Source: Leptodactylus fallax (lineage: Eukaryota; Chordata; Amphibia; Anura; Leptodactylidae). Taken from it: a DNA stretch of 64,000 bases. How positions within the stretch are numbered: the stretch's first letter is position 1; each line of letters begins with the position of its first letter. Positions 1 to 10,138 of this stretch are shown here, one piece after another. The position numbers and the translations under genes are program-made. The notes below the pieces were generated by a model. That model was not told the origin of the DNA. It worked only from the letters and a program-made list of their open reading frames with translations, and made no database searches. The stretch spans positions 793,001-857,000 of the forward strand of contig CAMRHE010000360.1 of the NCBI GenBank assembly GCA_947044405.1, given 5' to 3'.

Positions 1-960
1 GAGGTGTAGTACAATGTGATCAGGTCATGTGATAATTCTGGCTAAGTAGAGGTGACTTTAGGGCAGTTTTGAAGCTGCTGTAGTTTATTAATCGGATTGT
101 CCAGGGTAAAGTGTTCCAGAGCACCGGTGCAGCTCGAGAAAAGTCTTGGAGACGGGAATGGAATGAGTGGATAACAGAGGATGCAAGTCTAAGGTCATTG
201 GCAGAACGGAAAGGACGGTTAGGGGTGGTAGACAGTGACGAGAGAGGAGATATGGGGGGCACAGCGCTATGGTTGGATTTGTGGGTCAGTGTGATAATTT
301 TATATTGTATTCCGTGGTGGATGGACAACCAGTACAGCGACTGACACAAGGTAGATGCATCGGAATGACAGAAAGATGAGTCTGGCAGCCGCATTCAGGA
401 CAGATTAGTAAGAGGAAGAACAATTAGAAGAGAATTGCAATAGTGAAGACGAGAGAGGATCAGAGCCACAATGAGGGGGGTTTTGATATTTCCACAGTGA
501 GAAAAGAGCGAATTCTAGAGATGTTTTAGAGGTGACAAGAGCGTTCAAGTGTCTAAATATGTGGGGTAAAGCTGAGATCTGAGTCAAATACAACCCCAAG
601 ACAGTGGACATGCTGCCTCGGTGCAATATTAAGACCATAGACAGAAGGTAGATGGAGGGAACACAAGAAGTTCATTCTTTGAGAGATTCAGTTTCAGATA
701 AAGAGAAGGCATGATGTTAGAGACAGTCGCTGGTGTTCTGTAGTAGAGCAGGGGTGATGTCACAGGATGAGGTATCTAGCTGGGTTTCTTCAGCATAAAG
801 ATGGTATTGAGAGCCAAATCTGCTGATGGTTTGTCTAATAGGGGCTGTGTACAGAGAGGAAGAGGAGAAAAGATCGCACCAGCAAATGATACACTAAATG
901 AGCGGTCAGAAACACAGGAAGAAAACCAAGAGCGAGCGGTGTCCCTGAGGCCAATAGAGC
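1..960 (-). pseudogene. L2/CR1-type LINE reverse transcriptase remnant
   Basis: Read on the minus strand this block encodes, in several frames, the second half of a non-LTR retrotransposon reverse transcriptase. Positions 20-394 give the C-terminal segment, with SLYWLSIHHGIQYK and DFSRAAPVLWNTLPW. Positions about 405-640 give a segment with LGLYLTQIS-type thumb residues in a shifted frame. Around 788-799 the catalytic Tyr-Ala-Asp-Asp reads Tyr-Ala-Glu-Glu, so the copy is dead. A second copy of the same family lies at 49,514-51,558. The family (L2/CR1 group) is inferred from these motifs; the clade was not tested. Frameshifts and the lost Asp pair make this a fossil. Confidence 0.8.
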
Positions 961-1108
961 AGTAGTATAATGTTGTACCATGTTAGCCATAGAAAGTAGT
1001 GGAAGAGTGAAGAAATCAGGCGATACCTTTTAGAGGCTAACTGAGTATATTTAATAAGTAAGCTTTCAAGAGTGCTAGCTCTCTTCTTCAGGCATGGTGT
1101 AATCATGT
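961..1108 (-). mobile_element. Penelope-like element terminal fragment (PLE-C)
   Basis: This stretch begins AGTAGTATAATGTTGTACC and continues through the same roughly 140 bases that form the left ends of the PLE copies at 54,709 and 56,996. Those copies encode a GIY-YIG endonuclease and a PLE-type reverse transcriptase, which is why I assign this terminal piece to the same family. No coding part of the PLE is present here. It separates the endonuclease piece of the LINE (upstream on the minus strand) from its reverse transcriptase piece. About 700 or more bases of LINE are missing at the join, so deletion accompanied or preceded the insertion. Confidence 0.8.
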
Positions 1109-1495
1109 CTGCAGAAGAGAGCTAGCACAAGAGCCTTTGATAGTGAAGGAAAGAAGGTTGTGGTCGCAAATTGGTAGGTGAGCGTTGGTAAAGTCAGAGA
1201 TAGAACAGAGCTGTAAGAAGACCAGATGAAGGATATTACCATCTTTGTGTGTGGGAGAAGAAGTAAGCTGAGATGAGAGAGGCCAAGACAGGTGGTTAGT
1301 GATAGGAGGCGAGAGGCCGATGAGGAGACAGGGGTGTTAATGGGAATGTTAAAGTCACCCATAATGAGGGTAGGAATTTCACAGCATACGAAATTGGTTA
1401 GCCATGAAGCAAAGTGATCTAAGAACTGGTAGGGTGAACCAGGGGGGCAGTAGATTACAGCTACTCTCAGGGAGAAATGGTGGAAAAGTCCCGCA
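1109..1495 (-). pseudogene. LINE endonuclease (APE-type) fragment
   Basis: The minus strand reads part of an apurinic-type endonuclease domain of an L2/CR1-like LINE. It contains LIMGDFNIPINTP followed by SASRLLSLTTCLGL, and upstream a VIYCPPGS-like segment near 1,440-1,460. In this family the GDFN segment carries endonuclease active-site residues. It has the same orientation as the reverse transcriptase remnant at 1-960 and probably belongs to one LINE copy split by the PLE fragment. Stops and the missing middle show it is not functional. Confidence 0.75.
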
Positions 1496-1764
1496 AAAAA
1501 TAAGCCCTAAACCAACTCTGTAAATCAAAAAATAAAAATGTTACGCATCTCAGAAGATGGCAATGCAAAAATAATTGATTTATTTCCCCAAATGGGTTTC
1601 TGTTCTGCAGAATTAGTATCACATAAAAAAAAATATAAATGAGGTATCGCCGTAATCGTACCGACCCGCAGAATAAAGCTAACATGTTACTTACGCTCTA
1701 CGCTGCATGGCGAAAAATTTAAAAGCTAAAACGCAGTGCCAGAATTGTTATGTTTTTTTTTAAT
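1496..1764. repeat. Anuran AT-rich dispersed repeat, left part
   Basis: A non-coding repeat with poly-A and poly-T runs and a recognisable core, GTAATCGTACCGACCCGCAG (about 1,652-1,671). Related AT-rich sequence appears near 16,985-17,120 and 18,580-18,760. The repeat is cut by the LTR element that follows and appears to resume after 6,616. The target duplication TTAAT lies at 1,760-1,764. No gene is seen. Confidence 0.6.
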
Positions 1765-2545
1765 TGTGATGATTCCACTTAAATATGGCTATAACTCAAA
1801 GCTGTATTTTGATCTCTGGGTAGCGTATGTCTCTCTTACTTCCCTTTACTCATAATGTGCGCAGCCCTAATCCTAGGTGTATGGTCAGTAGTGGCAACAT
1901 TGTGACAATAGGGCTTTGTATCCATCCCAGAATAGCTCTATTAAATTCCTACCTAGGCCTGGGTGATCAAATAAACATGCATTGTTCAACCTGGGCTGAT
2001 AGATCAGACATGGTTGATAACATTGTATCATTTCACTTAATCCTATCTCCTTACAAAGGATCTGGACTTGAGTGCGTTAGTCAATCAGACTTGCTGTCGC
2101 CGGTGAGGAGATTGGGCTGAGACTACAAGGAGAATACTATAATGAGGAATAGACTGTGATGAGCATGCAGGCTGGAATACTGCGGCTAGAAGCCTCCACT
2201 GGTTATTCACACATACCGGAGCATGTGTGAGTGTTGGACTACAAAACCACATCAAGGAGATGTGTGGTAAAGTAATTATTTCAATTTTATTCCCTTTTTA
2301 TTTATTGTACTGTATCTTGTAACCAGTAACTGTTAATGCTTGTATATATCTACATATCTGTTCTGAACTGCATGTGTTAGATGTTAATACCGACCCAGTT
2401 AGGGGTAAATAAATAGATAAAATTTAGAAAGCTTGTCTTGTATTTATCTTGTGGACCCAGCACTCACTGGCGGTGAGTGTGGTTTTTAGGAAAGAAGTCT
2501 CAGGTGTGGGCCAACGCGGTGTTGGCGCACTGAGGATCTTTCACA
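1765..2545 (+). repeat. 5' LTR of the Gypsy-like element
   Basis: 781-bp LTR with TG at the start and CA at the end. Its last ~310 bases (2,234-2,545) match 6,307-6,611 nearly base for base, which defines the R/U5 side. The LTR start was placed where TTAAT precedes TGTGATG, because the same TTAAT follows the right LTR. ORFs inside it are by chance. Confidence 0.8.
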
Positions 2546-2546
2546 T

Positions 2547-2564
2547 TGGTGGCAGCGGTGGGAT
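2547..2564 (+). promoter_or_regulatory. Primer binding site, tRNA-Leu type
   Basis: One base after the LTR end comes TGGTGGCAGCGGTGGGAT. It is the reverse complement of the 3' end of a vertebrate tRNA-Leu (AAG-type acceptor stem plus CCA). This is where reverse transcription of the element would be primed. The tRNA match is from recall of the tRNA sequence and should be checked by alignment. Confidence 0.7.
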
Positions 2565-2683
2565 CTTAGGATAAACAGCGTGTGTTGGTGACCTTTATCA
2601 CTCAGACGCTGGGGATTATGGTAATCCTATGAGACAAGCTCGGTATTAAAGCAAGCATTAAGATACAGTGAAAGTTTTATACA

Positions 2684-3546
2684 GTGCTGTTCCCCTCCCT
2701 TACTATTTGTATTCTATCCTATCTTTTATTTGGCAAATACCAGTGGATGGCTAGTGGGCTCAGAAGCAGAGCTCAAGAATTGCAGAACCAGGTTTTTGGA
2801 GATCCTGAGCGTATGGCTGAAATGGAGGCAGCCACAGCCATGCAGAGAATCGAGCAGAGTCCTGATTTTGGGGCTAGGCCAGGAAGTGCGGCAAGCAGCC
2901 CGGTCACAAGGATTACTTCACCAGGAGGGACCAGTAGCCCCAGCCTTGTCGGGGGGAATGGCTTCATACTGGCAAATGGCTCTGCAGCAAGTAGGCACTA
3001 GTGACCCTAACACATACCTGCAGGTGTTGTGCCGTTTTCTGGAAGCTGTAGAACAAGAATGGCAGGCCACAGAACGGCAGGCAGATCGTGAGGCTGCTGA
3101 GCGACAGGCCAAGAGGGAGTATCAGCTTGAGCTGAAGAGGCTGGAAATCTCTCAGCAGGCGCAAACTCCAACAACCCTGCAGAGACCCTCAAGTTGGAAG
3201 GAGAAGCCAGTCTGGAGTTCACCACCGCCGTCTGTCGTCAGGTCGGGTGAGACAAACTATGCCCCGGGTGGTCCCCTCCCCTGTCCCAAGAACTCTGGGC
3301 GCCCGGGTGACCTTCCCCAAACCCCAAGGGGAGGTGCGGCGGGGCCATGCCTGTAACCAGACAGGACATTTCAAGGAGGAGTGCCCCAACTGCCCTGAGA
3401 ACTTCCCTGCTTCCCAAGCCACAGCAGGTGGCCCATCTGTGTATCTGGACTGGGGTGCAGGAAAAGGAATGCGGACTGTGGGACTAATGACTGATTTGCC
3501 TGCTAATGCACTGTTGGGAACTGATTTAGGACCTATGATGTCCTAA
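2684..3546 (+). pseudogene. Gag remnant with damaged zinc knuckle
   Basis: Overlapping frames at 2,684-3,001, 2,730-3,356 and 3,247-3,546 read parts of a retrotransposon gag. Visible parts are a charged helical stretch rich in Glu/Arg/Gln (about 3,040-3,160) and a CCHC-like segment, ACNQTGHFKEECP (about 3,343-3,385), whose first Cys is replaced by Gly. It ends with LMTDLPANALLGTDLG, which resembles the end of a retroviral-type protease domain. The frame changes and the jump from knuckle to protease end indicate a deletion. No intact start-to-stop gag can be supported. Confidence 0.65.
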
Positions 3547-4498
3547 TATGGGGTGGGGAGCACCCCAATTTACTGTGATAAACTGTCTATGATTAATGTT
3601 GATAATGTGTCTGTCATATCTGCAGAGGGGGCCCGTAACCCCCTCTCTGAGATACTTCCCATGGCAGTAAGTGTAAATGCTAATGAGTTGCCTTCCGCTG
3701 AGAGCAGGGAAGATGCAAATGAGCTTCCTGCCACCCAGCTCAGCAAAAAATGTTATTGATGCTTTGTTCACCCCCGTGCTAGGAGCCAGTGAGACCTTGT
3801 CTGTAGACACACCCACATCTGCGGGGGCGTCTCCCTCCCAGCTTGTTAATATGTCTACCACAGATCTCATTGAGGCCTGGTGTGAGTTAACAATTGCTAA
3901 TGAGGTACTGTCAATGTAATTGCCAATGCTTGTTGTGAAAGTGTACAGGGTAGCTCTTCTGCGTCACTGGAAGCGACTTCTACTATTTCGCCCAGTGCAT
4001 CCGATAAGCACCCAACTGCTGACCATGTGCCAGGTGGTCAGGTAGGCTATGTGGATCTCATGGCCGATCCAGATGAGGGACGGACTGCTGGTAGTGCGGT
4101 GTTAGCCCGCAGCCAGAGTGCTAGAAGGGTGGAGGGCGTTCCGACCCTTGAACCGTTGCCTACACCACCTGGAGTCGGTGCTGAGACCGCCATGACTAGC
4201 CTCACTCTCTTGAAGCCGGAGTAGTCCGGCCGGTATGAGACATACACGTCTCTTCGGTCCAGTTCTATTCCAGGAGTGCCCATGGCCCAAGTGCAGATGG
4301 CATGGGACTGGAGGTGTGATCCAAGAAGGGGGTATGTTGAATGTATTACCTGTCAATGTATTGTGGGGGGATGGTTTGGGGAAGCATGATCTCAGTCCTT
4401 TGCCCAAGGTATCACCATCACCAACCCAAGTACAGGAGGAACCGGGTGTAGTCCCAAAGGGGCAAGGCGTCTGGGAGGGAGGACAGGGTCCAAACATA
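3547..4498 (+). other. Internal non-coding remainder of the LTR element
   Basis: Between the gag/protease remnant and the Tc1 insertion only short frames are open. Their predicted peptides show no motif I recognise. The stretch is proline/serine-rich in several frames, as linker regions of gag or pol can be. It continues on the far side of the Tc1 element at 6,106-6,306. Confidence 0.5.
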
Positions 4499-6103
4499 CA
4501 GTGGGGAAAAAAAGTATTTAGTCAGCCACCAATTGTGCAAGTTCTCCCACTTAAAAAGATGAGGCCGGCCTGTAATTGACATCATAGGTAGACCTCAACT
4601 ATGAGAGACAAAATGAGAAAACATATCTAGAAAATCACATTGTCTGAGTTTTTTTAAGAATTTATTTGCAAATTATGGTGGAAAATAAGTATTTGTAAAT
4701 AACAAAAGTTCATCCCAATACTTTGTTATATATCCTTTGTTGGCAATGACAGAGGTCAAACGTTTTCTGTAAGTCTTCACAAGATTGGCACACACTGTTG
4801 CTGGTATGTTTGCCCATTCCTCCATGCAGATCTTCTCTAGAGCAGGGATGTTTTGGGGCTGTCGCTTGGCAACACGGACTTTCAACTCCCTCCAAAAATT
4901 TTCTATGGGGTTGAGATCTGGAGACTGGCTAGGCCACTCCAGGACCTTGAAATGCTTCTTACGAAGCCTCTCCTTCGTTGCCCTGGCTATGTGTTTGGGA
5001 TCATTGTCATGCTGAGAGACCCAGCCACGTTTCATCTTCAATGCCCTTGCTGATGGACGGAGGTTTGCACTCAAAATCTCATGATACATGGCCCCATTCA
5101 TTCTTTCATGTACACGGATCAGTCGTCCTGGTCCCTTTGCAGAGAAACAGCCCCAAAGCATGATGTTGCCCCCCCATGCTTCACAGTAGGTATGGTGTTC
5201 TTTGGATGCAACTCAGCATTCACTCTCCTCCAAACACCATGAGTTGTGTTTCTACCAAACAGTTCTACTTTGGTTTCATCTGACCATATGACATTCTCCC
5301 AATACTCTTCTGGAACATCCAAATGCTCTCTAGCAAACTTCAGACGGGCCGGGATATGTACTGGCTTAAGCAGGGGGACACGTCTGGCACTGCAGGATCT
5401 GAGTCCCTGGCGGCGTAGTGTGTTACTGACGGTAGCCTTTGTTACGTTAGTCCCAGCTTTCTGCAGGTCATTCACTAGATCCCCCCGTGTGGTTCTGGGA
5501 TTTTTTCTCACCGTTCTTGTGATCATTTTGACCCCACAGGGTGAGATCTTGTGTGGAGCCCCTGATCGAGGGAGATTATCAGTGGTCTTGTATGTCTTCC
5601 ATTTTCTAATTATTGCTCCCACAGATGATTTCTTCACACCAAGCTGCTTGCCTATTGCAGATTCAGTCTTCCCAGCCTGGTGCAGGTCTACAATTTTGTT
5701 TCTGGTGTCCTTCCATAGCTCTTTGGTCTTCACCATAGTGGAGTTTGGAGTGTGACTGTTTGAGGTTGTGGACAGGTGTCATTTATACTGATAACAATTT
5801 CAAACAGGAGCCATTACTACAGGTAATGAGCGGAGGACAGAGGAGCCTCTTAAAGAAGAAGTTACAGGTCTGTGAGAGCCAGAAATCTTGCTTGTTTGTA
5901 GGTGACCAAATACTTATTTTCCACCATGATTTGCAAATAAATTCTTAAAAAAATCAGACAATGTGATTTTCTGGATATGTTTTCTCATTTTGTCTCTCAT
6001 AGTTGAGGTCTACCTATGATGACAATTACAGGCCGGCCTCATCTTTTTAAGTGGGAGAACTTGCACAATTGGTGGCTGACTAAATACTTTTTTTCCCCCA
6101 CTG
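4499..6103 (-). mobile_element. Tc1/mariner element, Tc1-like, 1,605 bp
   Basis: A complete element flanked by TA (4,497-4,498 and 6,104-6,105). Terminal inverted repeats of about 200 bp begin CAGTGGGGAAAAAAAGTATT and end with the complement, the long IR/DR-like form of many fish and frog Tc1 elements. The transposase lies on the minus strand. The element sits inside the Gypsy-like element, so it is the younger of the two. Its size and TIRs match the usual 1.6-kb Tc1 layout. Confidence 0.95.
4673..5736 (-). pseudogene. Tc1-like transposase, one frameshift
   Basis: Two abutting frames (5,119-5,736 and 4,673-5,161) together cover a Tc1 transposase of about 340 residues. The N-terminal part has a paired-like helix-turn-helix DNA-binding region ([19 protein letters not shown]). 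The catalytic domain keeps all three acidic motifs: [11 protein letters not shown], then QHDNDPKH, then [11 protein letters not shown], the DD34E arrangement. The only visible lesion is a one-base length change in a run of seven Gs (on the minus strand) at about 5,167-5,173. Such a homopolymer is also a common place for assembly error, so the copy might be intact. The enzyme would cut and paste the element at TA. Confidence 0.93.
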
Positions 6104-6105
6104 TA

Positions 6106-6306
6106 CCTGTGCCAGAACCAGAGGTGCCCCTAGGTTTGGAAGCAAAGGGGGAGGTGCAGAATCCCCTAGAACTCTCCCAACTAGCAGCGAGTGTGAGAGA
6201 GACCCTGAGAGACCGCCGGGTTGGGGTCTCCGAACTGGTCTCCCAAAGACCTGGGGTTATGAGTGTGGCTCCACAGGATGCCAGTACTCAGAAAGCGGAC
6301 CCAGAG
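6106..6306 (+). other. Internal sequence of the LTR element after the Tc1 insertion
   Basis: Continuation of the internal region interrupted at 4,498. It reads open for a while (QNPLELSQLAASVRETL in one frame) and joins directly onto the middle of the LTR sequence at 6,307. No known domain is visible. Confidence 0.5.
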
Positions 6307-6611
6307 TTGGACTACAGAACCACATCAAGGAGATGTGTGGTAAAGTAATTATTTCAATTTTATTCCCTTTTTATTTATTGTACTGTATCTTGTAACTGTT
6401 AATGCTTGTATATATCTACATATCTGTTCTGAACTGCATGTGTTAGATGTTAATACCGACCCAGTTAGGGGTTAATAAATATATAAAATTTAGAAAGCTT
6501 GTCTTGTATTTATCTTGTGGACCCAGCACTCACTGGCGGTGAGTGTGGTTTTTAGGAAAGAAGTCTCAGGTGTGGGCCGACGCGGTGTTGGCGCACTGAG
6601 GATCTTTCACA
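6307..6611 (+). repeat. Partial 3' LTR of the Gypsy-like element
   Basis: Matches the last ~310 bases of the left LTR, starting TTGGACTACA and ending CTTTCACA, followed by the TTAAT duplication. The first ~470 bases of the LTR are absent, so a deletion removed the end of the internal region together with most of U3. Confidence 0.85.
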
Positions 6612-6616
6612 TTAAT

Positions 6617-7029
6617 CCACCAAAAAAAGTTAATAAAATTAATTCTATAAGTTGTAGGCACCCAAAAATGGTGTCATTACAAAATGCATCTCATCCCGCA
6701 AAAAACAGGCCTCACATGGCGACATCACCAGAAAAAAAAAGAAAGAAAATATAGCATGTAGCAATGTGAAGACAAAAACCCCCAAAATCGCCAAATCATT
6801 AGAACAAATCTGGTTGTGGCACGAAGGGAATGTGTAAGCTGTGTGAGCGTATATCAGGGTACAAACCAGATTTAGAGCTTAGGAGGGAAAATAAATCAGG
6901 AGTGACCCCCCAATAATAGGAACTACTGGGGAGATAGTAGGGAATTTGGTGTTCCCAATGTACTCCGCACAGCTTACATACTCACCATTTCCCATACTCT
7001 GTGCAGCCACGTCTGGGATACTAATGCTT
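6617..7029. repeat. Anuran dispersed repeat, right part
   Basis: AT-rich sequence that appears to continue the repeat broken at 1,764: a hydrophobic-looking poly-A region, AAATGGTGTCATTACAAAAT and similar. No gene is seen. Confidence 0.5.
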
Positions 7030-9090
7030 ATTACACCCCTTGGTAAATTCTTTGAGGGGTGCAGTCTTTAAAATGGGGTCACTCACTAGGGGATTCCACT
7101 TTACTGGCACCTTAGAGGCTCTGCAAACATGACATGGCGTCCAGATCCCAAACATCTGAATCTGCACTCCAAAAGCCACATAGCGCTCCTTCCCTTCTGT
7201 GCCCTGCTGTGTGCCCAAACTGCAGTTTATGCCCACATGTATGACACTGGTGTACCCAGGATAACGTACTTAATGTCATATGTGGGTCTAAACTGCTGTT
7301 TGGGCACAGCCGAGCACAGAAGGGAAGGAGCGCTATTTGGTTTTTGGAGCACAGGCTTGGACGGTTTGGTTTTTGGATGCCATGACACTTTTGCAGAGCT
7401 CCTGAAATGCCAGTAAAGTGGAATCCCCTGACATGTGACCCCATTTTGGAAACTGCACCCCTGAAGGAATTTATCATTTTTAGCCACCAAGTGTTGCTAT
7501 AATTTATTATCCATAAATTAATACGCAGATGATGGTGAAAGGTGAAAATGTCAATTTTTCCAGGAATATGTTATTTTGGTGCGTAATATGTTGTGCCCGG
7601 CTTGTATCAGAGATAAACGCACCATAAGCTGTTGTGCCCGGGATCCCCACTTACCAGTTTTTGGAGTGTGTGTCTCTGCTGACACAAGCTGGGTACAACA
7701 CATCGGGCACTGAAATGGCGTATATATGGAAAAATTGCAATTTTCACATTTCATTATCAGCTGCGCATTCCTTTCTGGAAATTAAATTAATGCAACACTC
7801 AAGGGTTAAAAATTCTTACTACACCACTTGATAAATCCCTTGAGGGGTGTAGTTTCCAAAATGGGGTCAAATGTCTGGATTCCACTTTACTGACAATTCA
7901 GGGCTCTGCAAAAATGGCATGACGTCCAAAAACCAAACTGTGTTCAAAAAAATAAAATAGCGCTCCTTCCCTTCTGTGCCCAAACAGCAGTTTATACCAC
8001 ATATGACAGTAAGTACGTTATCCTGGGTACACCAGTGTCATACATGTGGGGCATAAACTGCAGTTTGGGCACACAGGAGGGTGCAGATATGAAGGAGCGC
8101 TATGTGCTTCTGGAGCGCAGATTGTTAGTTTTTGGACGCTATGTCACGTTTGCAGAGACCCTATAATTGCCCCTACAAAATGGGGTCTCTTCTTGGGGAG
8201 TTCCACGTTACTGGCACCTCCAGGGCTCTGCAAAAACAACATGGCATCCAGAAAGTCCCTCTAAATCTTTACTCCAAAAACAAAAAAAAAACAGTGTTCC
8301 TTACAGTCTGAGCCCTGCTGTGTGCCCAAGCAGCAGTTTACTCCCACATATACAACTTTTTTTGTACCCGGGATAGCCCAGTTAAGTTTAATGAGTGCGT
8401 GTCTCTGATGACACAAAGTGGGCCTAATATATCAGGCACTGAAATGGCATATATGATTTGAGAATTGCAATTGTCCTTCTGTACCATCTACTGTGCAGTA
8501 CTATTTCGAAAAGCTTGTGGGGTCAAAATGCTCACTATTCCCCTAGATGAATTCCTTAAGGAGTTTAGTTCCAAAATGGGGTCACTTTTGGGGGTTTTCC
8601 ACCATTGTGGTACCTCTAGGGTTCTGCAAATGCAACATGGTGTCTAAACACTATCCTAATGAAATCACTGCACCTAAATCCCTAAAGGTGCTCTTTCATT
8701 TCTGAGGACTGTGTTTTGAGTCAAGTTTCGCGGTACGACCACATATGGGATATTTCTACAAACTGCAGAATCAGAGTAAAAAATATAATGGTAGGTTTTG
8801 CTGTTAACGTCGTCTTTGTTACAGGAAAAACTGGTTTGAAATGGAAAATGTGCATAAAAAAATGACATTTGGAAATTTCACCTCCATTTTGAATTAATTC
8901 CTGTGGAACACCTAAAGGGTTAACAAAGTTCATATACACTGTTTTGAATCATTTGAGGAGTACATTTTCTAAAATGTGGTCATTTATGGGTGTCTTCTAT
9001 TATATAGGCACCTCAAAGTCACTTCATAACTGAATAGGTCCCTAGAAAACAGAATCTTGAAATTTTCTTGAAGATTTTACAATTTGCTAC
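7030..9090. repeat. Degenerate ~400-bp repeat array with one inverted unit
   Basis: The block contains repeated units around the motif GGGTGTAGTTTCCAAAATGG and the downstream GGCTCTGCAAAAATGGCATG. Direct copies start near 7,035, 7,830, 8,140, 8,540 and 8,945. A copy in reverse orientation runs about 7,380-7,475, making 7,030-7,480 a large imperfect palindrome. A second inner palindrome lies about 7,970-8,080, where sequences around CAGTTTATACCACATATGAC and its complement face each other. The short ORFs here are by-products. This looks like a widespread frog repeat, but I cannot name a superfamily. Confidence 0.65.
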
Positions 9091-9740
9091 AGTCAGGGAT
9101 GTTACATCTGTTGTTGCTGCTTTAAGGTTGCCGTGTCAACATAAAGGATTGGTGGTTGCTGCTTTAAGGTTGCCATGACACCATAGGGAAGCTTCCTGAG
9201 CAGGCCTTTATAAACCACTCCCTCATCACTCAGCTTTGCTGGCTATCAGTTTCCTAACTCCTGCTAAGTGTCTGACTGTGATTTGACTGCTCCTATACCT
9301 GACCTTTGACTGTGTTCTTGGATTCCTCTTTGTCTTGTGATTTTGTTCTGGCATTCCTGATTGGTTCCGACTATTGGCTTTGTTTCCCGGATTTGTCTTG
9401 GTCTCGTGATTTGGATGTGTTGCCCTCCTCAGCTGCTGACCCGTGATTGACGACCATTCTGTTTTCTCTGTCCCTGTGTGTGGATTTGGTGTAGGCTTCT
9501 GCTGCAGTGCATTTATTCGTGATACACTTTCTGTTCTGGTGACAATTCCGGTCTTCAGGTTCAGTGAAAGTCCATCTCTTCTTGCGAGGAGCTCTGGTGA
9601 AGACATCTGAGGCCGGTCTTGGTTCGCAGTAGTGTTTTGCCTTTAAGTAGCATTTTCTACTGCTCGCAGTTGTCAGCCCTTTTCTGCTGCTGCTCTCCTG
9701 TAGACCAGTACATTTCTTACCTTGCATCTGAATCCTAACA
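9091..9740. mobile_element. 650-bp LTR-like insertion (solo LTR candidate)
   Basis: GCTAC occurs at 9,086-9,090 and again at 9,741-9,745. The flanking repeat reads smoothly across the joined site, so about 650 bp was inserted with a 5-bp target duplication. Inside are TGTTAC near the left end and CCTAACA at the right end (TGTTA...TAACA), plus a TATA-like CTTTATAAAC at 9,205-9,214. That suits a solo LTR. The oddity is that nine bases (AGTCAGGGA) precede the TG. Reverse-strand ORFs across it show no known domain. Confidence 0.5.
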
Positions 9741-10138
9741 GCTACTAAATTTATAAGCCTTCTAACATCCTAGAAAAATAAAAGGACATTAAAGAAACAA
9801 TGCCAACATAAAGTAGACATATGGTAAATGTTAATTATGAAGAATTTTTTGTGATATGACTATCTGTGTTTTTACCATAACAACAGAAACTTTCAAAAGT
9901 GTTAATTTTATGAAATTTTCAGTAAATTGTCCCTTTTTTAACAAACAAACACAGAGTATAATGACCAAAATTTACCACCAACGTAAAATACAATGTGTCC
10001 TGAAAAAACAGTCTTGGAATCACCTGAATAGGTAAATGCATTATGAAGCTATTCTCATGGAAAGTAAAAGATGCCATATTTGAAAAATGGGGTCTGAGCA
10101 TTAAGGCCCAAACTACCCTGCGTCATTAAGGGGTTAAT
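9741..10138. repeat. Anuran dispersed repeat ending in AAGGGGTTAA
   Basis: Continuation of the repeat cut at 9,090. It ends CTGCGTCATTAAGGGGTTAA, the mirror image of TTAACCCCTTCCCGACATCT seen at 18,112. The repeat family therefore appears to have inverted ends containing TTAA. No gene is seen. Confidence 0.55.

Larger units (their letters stand above)
1765..6611 (+). mobile_element. Ty3/Gypsy-like LTR retrotransposon, internally deleted
   Basis: The element starts TGTGATGATTCC and ends CTTTCACA. TTAAT is duplicated on both sides (1,760-1,764 and 6,612-6,616), a clean 5-bp target duplication. The left LTR is 781 bp. Only the last ~305 bp of the right LTR survive. A primer binding site follows the left LTR. 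The internal part holds a gag remnant with a zinc-knuckle-like segment and a trace of protease, then non-coding sequence; no reverse transcriptase or integrase is left. A Tc1 element inserted at 4,499. Gypsy assignment rests on the gag/protease look and is less certain than the LTR structure. It must have needed enzymes in trans or lost its pol after insertion. Confidence 0.85.

Noticed and set aside
2773..3225. Minus-strand ORFs opposite the gag remnant
   Set aside because: Antisense shadows of the gag reading frame with GC-rich codon bias.
9226..9727. Two overlapping minus-strand ORFs of 118-126 codons
   Set aside because: Low-information, Thr/Lys/Arg-rich, no domain, and inside an LTR-like insertion. 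Probably chance.
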